DNA from: Conoideocrella luteorostrata | Lineage: Eukaryota; Ascomycota; Sordariomycetes; Hypocreales; Clavicipitaceae | Direction of reading: 5' to 3' | Length of the DNA: 64,000 nucleotides | NCBI GenBank assembly: GCA_032433595.1 | Contig: JASWJB010000161.1 | Span: 1 to 64,000, forward strand | Part shown: piece by piece, positions 11,500-22,475 of the stretch | Layout: each line of letters opens with the position of its first letter | Position numbering within the stretch: the stretch's first letter is position 1 | The notes under the pieces: generated by a model | Database searches by the model: none | Told to the model about the DNA's origin: nothing | Seen by the model: only the letters and a program-made list of their open reading frames with translations | Program-made: the position numbers and the translations under genes

Positions 11500-12784
11500 T
11501 CAGCCTCGACGTCCAGCTTGTTCGATGGACCCCTTGATTTGAACCAGCCTATCGTATACATCGTTCCATACTTTTCGAACACGTCCGACGAGGGGTATCG
11601 CGGGGTAATTTTGTTCAAAGGAAATCATGTGAGCCAACAAGGCAACCATACTAATGTAGCTTGCTATCGAGAAGACATTAATAGAGGTCGAGGTTTCTTT
11701 GCGTATATTGATTTTTTGATGTGTAATGTGATAGCACACGGTCAAGGTCTATTTTTTGGGGGCCAATCGAGTTAGATTCAGGATCAAAGTCGGTGTCACC
11801 TCTCAATACGTCATGCATGCATGTGAGACGGAACGTACAGTTGCTATGCCAATCCACCCAGGAAGCATCAGTCGGGGGTCTTCAAACCCCCCAGCCAAGG
11901 AAAGCATCGTCATGGTAAGGTACGCATTGACTGCATTTATGGTAAGAAGGCGAACTATAGTCGCTTGGGGCGTGTAGTGGATGAGCCTAGGGGAGGAGGG
12001 GGGAAGTTAGCCTCCAGCTGGACAGGGCGCTCATGCATGCATGCGTGCCACGTTAGATGTTGCAGGAGCATGTGACGAACCATCGAGACATGAGGCAATC
12101 AGTAAAGAAGAAGGCGAGGTAGCCCGAAGCAAAACTCTGTGTAACGGGATACGCTAATTAGCCCATCTGCTGCAGATCTCTTGCAAATGTAAATGCAAAT
12201 GCAAAAGTAAAAGTAATTTTAGGGAAAGAAAAAAAAAAGCCACGAACCCACATGGTTGCCAGCGCGCCCTCTGTGAGAGCGAAGGGAACAGCATCGTGGC
12301 TGTTATGCGAGACGCCGTCCGTGTCTGATGGACCTGATGCCGAGCCTCGCACAACAAATATTCTGTCGGAACCAGGAAGGATGCTCAAGACGAGCTGCAA
12401 CGCGCAAGGTAAACCCCACCAAAGCGCGGGTAGAATAGACAGAAGACGAAAAGTAAAGAGATATGGGTGCCACTGGGGATGGACGTTCAAGACGACGGCC
12501 ACTCGGGGCTGCAGCATGGAAGGGTGGACTGGCGGCGGAGAGTGAGGTTTAGATATCGATAAGGGAGGCGAGAATGGTTCGGCGTGGTGGTAGCTCCGGC
12601 TACGTCTGTGGAGGTGGTTGGAAGTATCGTGAAGAGCAGCTCCGGTGTTGTTTGCGGCCGCTGGAGAAACAGAAGACGACGATGAAGCGCTCGTGAACGG
12701 TGGGAAGCCGGGGTTGGACGATGAATATGGTTTGCTCGACGAGGCCCGGCGATTAGAACTGGCCGCCGTCGCCATTGCACGCAC
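11500..12784 (-). CDS. EOS1: EOS1-like N-glycosylation membrane protein
   Basis: Rebuilt from four exons on the minus strand (12784-12248, 12136-12081, 11986-11839, 11748-11500), 329 residues. In yeast Eos1 is an ER membrane protein involved in N-glycosylation and oxidative stress tolerance. The N terminus is Ser-rich and disordered. Then come HPYLFTFRLLSILPALWWGL, SFASGYLAFFFTDCLMSRW, LIHYTPQATIVRLLTI followed by an Asn-Ala-Tyr membrane segment, GGFEDPRLMLPGWIGIA, and SIASYISMVALLAHMI. Together these suggest four membrane segments and the family order I know for fungal Eos1. All three introns (111, 94, 90 nt) keep the frame; two have the rare donor GTTCGT and the third GTACGT with a CTAAC branch. 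A Met three codons downstream (12775) is an alternative start. A nearby donor GTGGGT overlaps the first junction, but it does not restore the frame. Confidence 0.88.
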
Positions 12785-14129
12785 TCAGGCCATGCATGGG
12801 GGAGAAGGGACGAAAAAAGAGTAACTATATATATATGTGTGTGTGTGTGTTCTGTTGACTTCGTTGAGCTCGGGTCGATGCGGACGTGACGTAGTGTAGG
12901 GTCTGGTTTTAGATCATTCGCGGTAGATAAAAGCAGAAAGTTAGACAGAGAGCAAGCTTCGAACAAAGTACGGCGTAATTGAAGCTAAAATGGCCAGCGA
13001 AGACCCGGACGACGTTGCGCTACGTAGCGAAAAGAGCCACGAGCCAGGCGCACGCGAGTCTGGAGTTCTTGGAAGACGTCTCGGAGAGAGAGGGTGGACA
13101 GAAGAGCCTCCGCAGGGCGAGACGAGTGCCACACAATGTGTTGCAGCAGGTGCAGTAAAATGAAAAGGTGAAGAGGAGGAGAACGTGCTGCAGTGCAGGC
13201 AGTGGTGGTGTGTGTCGCAATTGTGCTCCGTACCAGGAGCGAGGGAGTGTGGGAGGCGGGGAGAGAGAGGCCGACGGGAGCGCTCGGGAGATGACGAGAC
13301 TGCGAGGGCAGCGGCTGGTGAGGAAGTTACTGAGTTTGCGTGGTAAATTCGAAATATCAGTTCCTAGCAGTCAGTATGGAGTATACGAGAGGTTGACGCG
13401 AAATGAAACCATTGCGTGGCCGGAAGTTCGTGGTTGGGCAATCTTATCGAGCTGGCTCTAACGACACTAGAACAGATTGACAGTAACTAGCTACGGAGTA
13501 GTGACCTGCGTGCCTGCGTGGCCATTTGGGTGGTTCGTCGGGTAACTAACTTGCGAAAAACTACGGAGCGCTGGCCAGCTGGGTTAGGGGACCACGGTGT
13601 GGCTCGTGAAGAAGACTAACTAGCAAGATGGAGGGAGCGTCTTGTGGGCCTTGAACCATGTTTCTTATTTGGCCCCAAGAAACGTGCTCCGAAACCAGTT
13701 GTGCCACGCTTTGCTCTAGAAGCCATCGATGCTTCTTCTCAATGTCGCGCACGGGGGTTTCAGAAGCTAGTTATAGACGAGCTTGTTCAATCCCACCCGT
13801 GACAAGACAGTAAATATGTAGGCTTGCCTCACACAACTAGCTGTGCAAGCGCTCGATCGCGAACACTTGACTTTTCCCGTGGTAACACATCACACCACGC
13901 AACCACAGCCATGCTGATTGCTGCTTGGTGCGGCTTGGTGCTGGTGCAGCTGCAGGTGCTGGTGCTTCCGCGATGCCAATTGACCTTGCCGTTCCAGTTT
14001 CCCAAGGCCGTTTTGCGGTGCCGTTGCCTAGCGTTTCGTTCCCCGGGTTCTGGTCTACCATATAAGTCTCTGCCCTGCTTTCTAACGAGGACAAAGATAC
14101 ATACCGCAAATGTGGCCCGATGATCCACT
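12785..14129. other. Upstream region of EOS1 and silent stretch
   Basis: This 1.3-kb stretch holds the EOS1 promoter and a (TA)n(TG)n microsatellite at about 12825-12850. The motif TACGGAGTA occurs at 13492-13500. A leftward frame at 13561-13752 (63 residues) has no recognised domain. I see no supported gene. Confidence 0.5.
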
Positions 14130-14810
14130 GTTCAACTGAGGGAACGCTGTTCTCCTTAACAGCAATCAAAACATGTGCATGATCAACCGTAGCGCCAACC
14201 TGAGCGGATGGCGGCGCGGGGGTTCTTCTCAATGCGATGGACAAGGGCCGGTGCAATAGTATCCTCATCAGCCGGTGTCCATACAGGCGTAGACCTTCCG
14301 AGCTTTACTGATTTGAGGGTTTGAAGTCTTGCGAAGATCTGCGTGATACTTATGGATGCGCCATTGGCTGACTTTAGCGCATCAATCAACGCGCGGGTAA
14401 AGGACACTTGGGGGATCGCGGAGGTTGTAGATTCCTAAGCTGAAGCACCAAGCAATTCGATATTTTGGATGCAGCCAGCGAGTCCAGATGCACAGAAATC
14501 CATAGTATATAGTCTATGGTCGGGTTGGGAACGTAGGTGGAAATATATGTATGTCATTCCGAGTCAGGTATTGGTTTGCATTGCGGTAACTAGAGATAGT
14601 GAGACGATGCTGCCATGACACCGTGGCCGAAGCAGTAAATGCATACAAGGGTTGAGCTGCTAGAAGCTCTCGCGGCGTATTTGCCAATAAAATTGGTAAC
14701 AGCAGTATTGAGATCCCTGAGAGCCACATGATAATGTATCTTGTCCATGTCCATAGTGTACTTTTCCACAGCCCAATTATACTGTAAAAAAATTATTTGA
14801 ATCAAATTAT
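14130..14810 (-). pseudogene. Decayed caspase/metacaspase-like gene
   Basis: Leftward reading gives pieces of a caspase-fold peptidase in the right order but in broken frames. First is a helix/strand segment YNWAVEKYTMDMDKIHYHV. Then comes STLVCIYCFGHGVMAAS, with the GHG of the catalytic-His motif. Near 14455-14500 is DFCASGLAGC, which fits the catalytic-Cys loop, and SFTRALIDALKSANG at 14360-14407 fits the late C-terminal helix of fungal caspase-domain proteins. Stop codons interrupt it, including a TAG just after the Cys region. Fungal proteins of this type often act in cell death or self/non-self responses. A shorter, closely similar copy lies at 54500-54950. The call rests on motifs and their order; exact family needs a search. 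Confidence 0.55.
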
Positions 14811-15703
14811 ACCAAAAATATTTTTACTTACAATTAAAAAGAAGAATTTACTTAAGATAAGAAGAAAAAGAGTTTACTCAAGACAAGAAGAAAACGACTC
14901 TACTTAAGACAAGGAGACAGAGGATCTACTCAAGACGAGTAGAAAGAGAATGCACTATCTATCCCTTAGCCGTTTGCATAATAATCTGCAACTTAACATT
15001 GCTATGTGATACTAACGGTGTATAATATTAGCCTAAGATAAGTACTAAGTTTTACTTATTATTTCCGATATCTATAGTAAGAAAAGGCGGTATCTTGGGA
15101 TAATTTATATCCAGTTGCATGAATTTAGGAGCAAGTTCTGCCGTGTGGACAGCAGTATTATTATTAAACAGCCGCGCGGACAGCAGCAAGCGCACCTCGC
15201 CCGGAGTGGAAGTAGCGTTGTTAGAGATTACTTTTTCTTCTTATTTTCTATATCGATCTAGCAATACAGAGTAGGGAACTGCAGCCTTGTTTGTCATAGC
15301 TGGTTGATGATTCAAGGGCGTGGATTGTAGTATCCAATGCATCGGGCATTCATACCCGACATGGCTGGGAGTGCACCAAGTATCGCAAGCTGCTACTCAC
15401 TCTTTGCCGTTCTCAAGAAACCCTCAGCACGATCCGGGAGACACGGCAAGCTTGGCAAGTGGTAAGCGGAGTACTAAGCGACCGATCATACGGCAGATAC
15501 TCGATGGAAGTGGTATATAGCTATTATCGAGCCATGTCGTCCCCCTTTCGCTCCTAATGCAGTGAAGTCATGGTACAGATGAAAAAAGTCGTTGACATGT
15601 TGTACACATCTCTAATTTACATACCCACTCGGGCCGCCTAACCGCCACCCCAGTTCCAGGTCGCCGTCCTGTTATTCCTTTGCTCTCCTGCGCCTTTCGG
15701 TTT
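14811..15703. other. AT-rich stretch beside the caspase-like remnant
   Basis: The first 450 bp are AT- and purine-rich and include the 26-bp tandem repeat listed separately. 15100-15270 has a short GC-rich island (CCGCGCGGACAGCAGC) inside AT-rich DNA, which could be an old transposon edge, though I found no target duplication. The rest up to the MBA1 stop shows nothing I can support. Confidence 0.4.
14844..14947. repeat. Four tandem copies of a degenerate 26-bp unit
   Basis: Units begin at 14844, 14870, 14896 and 14922. Each follows the pattern GARTTTACTYAAGAYAAGAA plus a purine-rich end, with a few substitutions per unit. The unit length is exactly 26 in all four. It borders the caspase-like remnant. 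Confidence 0.75.
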
Positions 15704-16748
15704 TCACGCCGACTCCTTCCACCCCGCCCGCTTGGCTTGTTCCTTGTCAATGACGGCCTTTTCCCGCAGGTACGCCTCCAAGGTAGTAGCAGAGGTTGTC
15801 CCCCATATGCGCCAAGGCGTCGTCTCAAACGTCTTGGAGTTTGCCTGTCTCGACAGCACCACATACTCAATCTTGTCCTGCAACTTCAAACTGCCAGGGA
15901 TGGTCGCCCCGGTGGCGACATGAAATCTGGAAGCCTGCTGCGTCGAAGAGATGGCCACAACAGCCTGCTCCGTCATCATGACCTTGTCATGGGGATTGAC
16001 CTGGTGGATCTGATGGGACATCAGCTTCGGGTACACCAGCCCATTGTTGTACTTGACCAGCTCGAAGCGCACGCCCTCTGAGGGATCTCGACGGTCAACA
16101 GCCGCAGAGAGCTTCTTCGCGAACTCCCCCAAGCAGATCTTGTTCAGGGTGACCTTGTCGCCGGCAGCAAACACCTCAAGCATCTCGCGGTACATGGCTT
16201 TGGCGGTCGGCGCAATTTTGCCTCGGCGGGCTTTCCACTTCGGTCGTGTTGTCCAGTTGGGCATGGATTTCAGCTTGAAGTTGAGTACGGAGACGGCCCC
16301 GATGAGCCAGTGCCTCAGGCGGGACCAGTGATATTGCGCGAATTCGCTGGGGGATTTGGGGTATCGTGATAGAGGCAGCGACACGAATGTGCCTACGTGG
16401 TAGAAGAGACAGTAGTTAGCATCGTACTGGGACGGATGTTGTTGCAGATTACACCTCTCTAGCACTAGCAACCAGGCGAAAAGTGTAATAACACTAACCT
16501 GGGAAGAGAGGGCCGCCTCCATCCCTAAAATACTCTGCATTGGCAAGTTTTTGCATGTGCGACATGCTCTGCTCCTTGGCCATCTTGTTCGAGCTCTGTC
16601 GTGAGGCTCGGTCCAGTTCGCGGACAATCTTGTTTCTACCCGGCAAAGATGCATAATGTCTCGGTGAATGAACCATCAGTGGCTTGGCGACGACATGCCG
16701 CAGCGGACGGTAAGTGGCAGTCCGCCATATTGGCGTTGGCGATGCCAT
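15704..16748 (-). CDS. MBA1: Mitochondrial ribosome-associated protein Mba1/mL45
   Basis: Exons 16748-16499 and 16392-15704 encode 312 residues. Mba1 sits at the matrix face of the mitochondrial inner membrane, holds the mitoribosome near the insertase and helps insert mitochondrially made proteins; the metazoan counterpart is mL45. The N terminus (MASPTPIWRTATYRPLRHVV) is basic and lacks acids, fitting a matrix-targeting sequence. After the 106-nt intron (GTTAGT...TAG) the chain reads LFPGTFVSLPLSRYPKSP. It then shows SMPNWTTRPKWKARRGKIAP, TAKAMYREMLEVFAAGD, a Tim44-like fold region, KIEYVVLSRQ, PWRIWGTTSATTLEAYLREK and the tail EQAKRAGW, all typical of the filamentous-fungal family. It is divergent from CIA30, another mitochondrial biogenesis gene, with 492 bp between the starts. 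Confidence 0.9.
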
Positions 16749-17240
16749 TGTTTGTGTTGCAGGGGTGCCGATTTGTCGTCAAAACTTCACAGGCAATCCA
16801 TCCCCAAACTCTCCTACGGCCAGCAGGAAATTGTAGTTTCGGCGCAAGAAAGTTCCGACTGCTGCGGATTATCAGTGTGCCCGGACCGGTGCATGTGCAT
16901 GCATTGCGCAGTGGGCAGCTTGTGGCAAGACTGGTAATAGTGCAAACTGAGATCCACACCTAATTGGTGGTGCGGATTTAGTTTCCGTCACCAAGAAGTT
17001 AACTACTCCGTGGAGAGGCCAAAAGACCAATTCTTGCAAGAGGCACCTCTGCATGATCCGTCCACCACCACTACCACGGTGCATTCAAGACACCAGGCTC
17101 AGTTCCCGGCTCCCAGTTCGACAGCCCATGTTCCTTGAGAGTAGGTGAGCCAATTGGCTCCAGCTGGCGCATTCGGTGCCGCAGCACGATCCATCATCGC
17201 CAACGCCCTCCTCGTTCGTTGAAGAAACACCCATGCCATC
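16749..17240. promoter_or_regulatory. Divergent promoter of MBA1 and CIA30
   Basis: This 492-bp stretch separates two oppositely oriented mitochondrial genes, so both promoters must lie in or near it. It contains the perfect 14-bp palindrome GAGCCAATTGGCTC at 17147-17160, which puts a CCAAT box on each strand about 80-95 bp before the CIA30 start. CCAAT boxes are bound by the HAP/CBC complex, a known regulator of fungal respiratory genes. Binding here is inference. Confidence 0.5.
17147..17160. promoter_or_regulatory. Palindromic double CCAAT site
   Basis: GAGCCAATTGGCTC equals its own reverse complement and so gives CCAAT on both strands. It lies between MBA1 and CIA30, closer to CIA30. Confidence 0.5.
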
Positions 17241-18120
17241 ATGAGGGCCACACATCCGCTTCTAGGCAAAGGCCTGCTCGGCCGAAGCATGGATGAGCTC
17301 CGGAGGCGCACAAGCATAGGTGCGATTGTAAACTTTCCCCCCAATTATTAACTGCCCCCCAAGACTTCTAACCAAGAAGCATGCAATAGCCATGAAATTC
17401 GAAGCCATCAAGGGACCACTCGGCCCACGTCCTTTATATGAATTCAACAGCCCTGCCTCAATACAAGACTGCATCCTCATGTCAGACACCCTGATCGGTG
17501 GCTCCTCCAACAGCAACCTCGACTTCATATCCCACGACGCCGACGCCGCCGTCGACTCCTCATCCTCATCCTCATCCTCATCCTCATCCTCATCCTCGCC
17601 CTCATCATACGCCCGATTCCACGGCCACATCTCTACCTCGCTCCCCGCCGACCGACCTACCATCCAGCGCAGCGGATATGCCGCGTTCCGCACACCCGAT
17701 CAATCGCCGACTTTATTTGGACGGTCCGTATGGGATATTGACCCGTACACATATCTCGCCCTGCGCATCAAGTCCGACGGCAGGTCGTACTTCGTCAATC
17801 TGCAGACCGAGGCGGTAGAGCCCTCTGATCTCCATCAACATAGGCTGTTCGCAAAATACCCCGGCCGGTGGGAAACAATAATGATTAAATGGAACGACTT
17901 TGTGCGGACGAATCACGGGTTTGTGGTGGAACCTCAAACAGAACTGCTGCGGCAGAAGGTGCGGACTGTTGGTGTTGGGCTGACAGACCGCGTGGAGGGT
18001 CCGTTCGAGCTGTGCATAGATAGAGTGTGGGCTACGAATCAAGTTGTCGAGGGCTCGACAGTGGTGAAGTCGGAGGAGAGCGGGTTAAAGAACAGACAAG
18101 GACAAAAAATCCAGTGGTAA
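17241..18120 (+). CDS. cia30: Complex I intermediate-associated protein 30 (CIA30/NDUFAF1)
   Basis: Exons 17241-17319 and 17390-18120 encode 269 residues. CIA30 is a mitochondrial chaperone needed to assemble the membrane arm of respiratory complex I. Exon 1 gives MRATHPLLGKGLLGRSMDEL, matching the fungal N terminus. The 70-nt intron (GTGCGA...TAG, CTAAC branch) leads to AMKFEAIKGPLGPRPLYEFN. The CIA30 domain shows ASIQDCILMSDTLIGGSSNS, a Ser-rich insert of 14 Ser encoded by TCC/TCA repeats (about 17555-17600), GYAAFRT, DIDPYTYLALRIKSDGRSYF, RWETIMIKWNDFVRTNHGF, and VRTVGVGLTDRVEGPFELCI. Without exon 1 the protein would start at an internal Met, so the upstream exon matters. It is divergent from MBA1 and converges with APC5, 202 bp downstream. 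The Ser tract is longer than I expect for the family. Confidence 0.93.
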
Positions 18121-18322
18121 TAATGGACAGACAGAAATGAGTAATTTGCAGGTTTGCTTGTTCTGTTTTGGCCATACCATGGACGAAGCTTCTATCATGT
18201 CGAGAGTTCTCTAATAGAACAGCCTAAATCCTCGGGGGGATGTGGTGACAAGACGGGCCTACGTGTACACAAATAAACGTTGTAGTCGTAATAAGACAAC
18301 ATGTTACATAGTCATATTTTCA

Positions 18323-20807
18323 TCATCGGTCAACACTCAATGTGTTTGCTGTTTTCCTCAGCTCCACATATGCAGCTGCATAGTCTGCTGCCAGCGCCAA
18401 ATCTCCCTTCAACTTCATAATCATAGCTTTTTTGGCCATCATTTCGCACTGGTTCTTGACGTCCTCGACTGACGAGTAGTGGTCAAAGGATTTCTGTACC
18501 GCAGCAAGCGCCCGAGTCATGTGCTCCAGGCGCCTGCTCGAATCTGGCTGCATTGCGCCGGCCAAGCCCATGTATGCATCGGCCAGGAACGAGTACAGCT
18601 GGGCCGCGAGGATAGACGACTCGCATTCCAAAGCCCGCGGCAGGACCGCAACAAGCAGCTGCGTAGCGGGCTCGAACTCGCCCATAGATACCAGGATGTT
18701 TGATAGCGCCCCCGTAGCTTGCCACAGGCAGGGCATTATTCGTGCCTGCCATGCAATATTGAAGGCTCGTACGGCTGTTGAGAAGGCTCTCAGCGGACGA
18801 CCACACTTGTCGAGCAGCGAAACCTTCGTGAGGAGGAGCTTGACCCGCAGCGCAATGTCTTTGTTCTCATCTCTCAGTGCGCGTATGAGCTTTCCCACCT
18901 TGCTAAATGCACTCTGCAGATCGCCCCGGCGAGTCAAGCAGTCCACATGGAGAGAGTCGATGATGAAGGCCATGTCGGGCTCGAGGTCGTCCGTCTTGGA
19001 CTGCAGTAGCTGGTCCAGGAGCTCCTCTGCCCCATTCAAGTTGTTGTGGTGCAAATCTCTCCTCAATCGTATTATTGCCCTGTATTTGTACCAGCACAGG
19101 CTGGGTTTCCAGGTGCGCAATGAGTTCTCATCTAGCTTTTCTAGGCATTGTAGACCTTCGTCGTAGCGACCGCGGTCCGCGAGCGAGAGTGCGATCCGAC
19201 ACGTGTGCTTGAGCTCGTCGTCAAATACAGCATATCTCGCATGGCATCTCAGGAATATTTCCGAGGTTACTGTGGAGAGGTGTGTAAGACCAAGTCGGCT
19301 CCACAATGCGGCGTACAATGCAAGCTGCGTGCCAAACATGGCCTTCATGTTCTTCTCAACAATGATTTGCGAGCTTCGAACCATGGATTCGAGAGACGTG
19401 GCGACGCTGTCCCCATTGATCAAGCCGATCTTGGCTTCGGTCAAAAGGACTGAGCTCCACAGAGTCCACATGCCGGATTCCTTGGCCTTTACCTTCAGGA
19501 AAGCAAGACTCTCTTTGTTGGTTCCCAACAGGCTTTTCGACTCTAATTCATGGACTAGATCGGGATGTGTCCGGCCAAAATGAAACAGCCAATTCAGGGC
19601 ATAGTTAAGACAGGCCATATCCTGGTTTTCTCTAGCCGCAGAGACGGTTTCAAGCATTGCTGACAGAGCCTCCTTATAGCATCCAAAGTCTGCCTGTAAC
19701 ACGGCAAGATTCATGAGCGCGTACTGATAAAATAGCCGATCCCGATACTGCATGGTATAGTCAAAATACCTGTACAAAAAATCGAAAGCCGTGGGGTAGT
19801 CTCCAGACCTCCAAGCATCAAGGAAGCTAAAACAATTAGTGGTTGGTGAGCCATCCGACCAAGTCGAAGCAAGAGCATGCAAGCTCACCTTAGATAGTGA
19901 TTGAGACTTGGTATAATGAAACTGTCCTGTAAGAGGTCGTGAAATTGCTGTTGAATTTCCCAAGGAATTCGAGTTCCACATTCTGTTGAACAGGCGTCAG
20001 AGGAGTCATGGAACCAACAGATTAAGCAAGCGAACACGTACTCTGCATCTGCTCAATCTGAAACTCAAGAAGCGATTCGACGTCGTCGGTGCTAACAGGT
20101 ATGGTGCCGCTCTCGTCTCCTGTGAGCATGTCGCCGTATGCAACGGTCGCTAAAGCAGAAACCCCTTCACGGTTCCAACCACTCTCTTGCTCCCCAAGCA
20201 GAAGGACATGATCAAAGCTCAATCGGTCAAAGCCCGGGTTCTTCCTTCGTATGTAGTGGGCAGTGGGTTGGCGATATCGCACAAATGCCTTCCACAGCTC
20301 CGCACAATCGTGGAAGTGCAAACGTTGATACTCTGTGTGTGCCTGCCTGATGAACGATCCGAATGGTGAGTTGTGCGAGAGCCTAATATTTGCCCCCTCT
20401 TCGGTTTCTTCTTCTTCTTCTCCATGTTTCCGGCGTTGTTCCGCAGTTTTGGCGAGCATTCGTGGGATCCGTTCGAAGAATTCGGTCATCGAGTGAAGTG
20501 AGTCGATGTCCCAGAGCTTCGTCAAAAACTGGTCCCAAAGCTTCCGCCCAGGAATTCCCATGAGAAATGGGTAGCTACCGAGAAGCTTCTCAAAGTCCTT
20601 AATGGCAATAACCAAACTGACAGTCCGCTCGACCTTGGCCCATCGCGCTCCTTGTGATAACAAAGGATCCGTAGGGCCGTGGTCCAGCACATGCGATGTG
20701 ATAAAGGACAGCACAGGAAGGATAGCATCACTGGGAACTGCCTCCGCTGTATACAGCTCCATCAGAACTAGCAAGCCAACCTTGGCGGGAGTGACGTAGC
20801 GAGCCAT
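18323..20807 (-). CDS. APC5: Anaphase-promoting complex subunit 5 (APC5)
   Basis: Three exons (20807-20042, 19982-19889, 19826-18323) encode 787 residues. APC5 is a TPR-type scaffold subunit of the APC/C ubiquitin ligase in the nucleus. The chain starts MARYVTPAKVGLLVLMELYT, the usual family start; an upstream in-frame Met at 20834 is less likely. The middle 94-nt exon reads KCGTRIPWEIQQQFHDLLQD and ends LNHYL, joining to SFLDAWRSGDYPTAFDFLYR and YFDYTMQYRDRLFYQYALMN, the best conserved APC5 block. TPR-like helices continue to the C terminus. Introns are 59 nt (GTACGT...CAG) and 62 nt (GTGAGC...TAG). Reading exon 3 leftward without splicing gives a false longer N terminus, so the middle exon is decisive. 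An acidic EEEEETEEGA loop lies near residues 130-140. Confidence 0.93.
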
Positions 20808-22475
20808 TGTGTCGTGACGACCTGTTGTTCTCACGGCACGGCCAGGGTGAGCTCATTGAGCGGCTACCTCGCGACACGGACACTGGCAACGCGTGTGGTC
20901 AAGACGCCATGTCAGCCGGCGAGGATAATCCAAAGTAAAGCCGCGAGTGTGAATGTCGTATTGAAAGCTATTTATCCTCTGATTTAGCAGCGCATTTGAA
21001 CATGTTCTTGCTATAAGACCCAAGCGGACGTGTTGGATTTGGTCTCCAAGAGTGTGCCACCAGTTCTCCATGTCGATTGACAGCAGCGGCGCATCGCCCC
21101 ACCACTAAGTTTACAGTTGTGGATGCTGAGAGCTCTTGCCGCAATGCCAGTGCCCAATCTTCTGGATTCTGATGAAATGAATCTGCTGGAACGTTAGGCC
21201 AAGTAGTCCACCACCTATTTTGCACTGATAAGAACTTCTAGAAACAGCACTATATACAAACTTCTACATGAGGCGCAATCCCAGGCGGTAGCTGCGTTTC
21301 TAGAAGGTCACCGCGGAAAACAGGGCAAAAGAAGATAATTGTGCGGTTCAGTGTGCACCCCACTAATTACCAATTTCATCCGGAGCGGCCACTTTCGACT
21401 GGCGCGCGATGTAGTGTGTATGCCTCTTACCACATCATCCTACCCTACATACAACGAAGCCCAAGTAGAAAAGGTCATAGCCCAAGGAATTACTCCCTGC
21501 GTACGGTTCCCTTTATGTTTCCTTGGCCGCCTCAGTTGTTTAATCTGAGCACCGAAAGGGCCACTGGAAAAATAAAAGTCACGTGGTGTGACGTAAATCA
21601 CATAGAGCGTACTCCACCGAATGTCAATCAATTGCTGCAGGGCGACCTGATGCTTGATGCAAAACGACGCGAGCCCGGCTCTGCAGTGCTGACTATTCAA
21701 TAGGAGCTCAGAGGATCGTCCCCAGTCGGCCAATAAAATATAGTACATTAAGATACTTTATTTACCACCCTATGATAATAGGAGTCATCGACCATACTAT
21801 AACCTAGTATTGTTGGTCAATGTTCTCCGGTTTTTCATCATCAGATAAAATCCGTGAGGGACAACCAAAAAAAATAAATAAATAAATAAATAAAATAAAA
21901 TACATACATATATATTAAAACACAGAAGTCATCTTAACTCCTTTTTACCAAGAAACCTTATTGCAGCAACTAATAAGTGGTCAGCTTTTTGATTCTTTTG
22001 GAGCGGGCACGGTTGGGTTTCGGCCAAGCATGGCCCTCAGTACCTCGGTTAATGACGAATGCAACCCGAATCATTGCACGCCCATCTCAACGGAAACCTG
22101 GTTGGCAGTAGAGTATAAGCATGGAAATCTACGAATATTGAAGACATCCGCGTTCTATTTTGCCATGGATTGCAGCTACATAGTGATTATTCTGACAGCT
22201 ACATGATTATGTGGCTGGACAAACGTTGGTACCTTCACGTCAGAGCCGCTCCGTGGTGGAGACGACAGCACTTGTCTTCGTGTCAATCAAGCTATAGTCT
22301 GATGTATTTCTTACAATGCACAAGCAAGTAATTCAAAGGTGGTATAACATGAAGCTCAGTCAATTGGATTCTAAGAAAACTGAAACAGTGCAGTCCCTTG
22401 GACGTGGGGAACTATACAGGGAAGCTCCTGAAGTATTTTTTGCCACCATGGCCATCTGTTCTCTATGAAAGACAT
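20808..22475. other. Intergenic stretch upstream of APC5
   Basis: About 1.7 kb with the APC5 promoter at its left end and the COX13 3' end at its right. An (AAAT)n microsatellite lies at about 21866-21900. No gene is supported. Confidence 0.5.

Noticed and set aside
15005..15268. Possible solo LTR (TG...CA ends in an AT-rich block)
   Set aside because: The flanking five bases (TGCTA and GAGTA) do not match, and the block is not similar to the LTRs of the Gypsy element.
17498..17818. Second open frame overlapping CIA30
   Set aside because: It is the +1 reading of the Ser-codon repeat (Pro/His-rich) and conflicts with the clearly conserved CIA30 frame.
19827..19981. Unspliced N-terminal extension of APC5 exon 3
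   Set aside because: Reading through gives MWNSNSLGNST..., which is unlike the family. The alternative frame of the 94-nt exon gives the conserved LNHYL-SFLDAWR junction.
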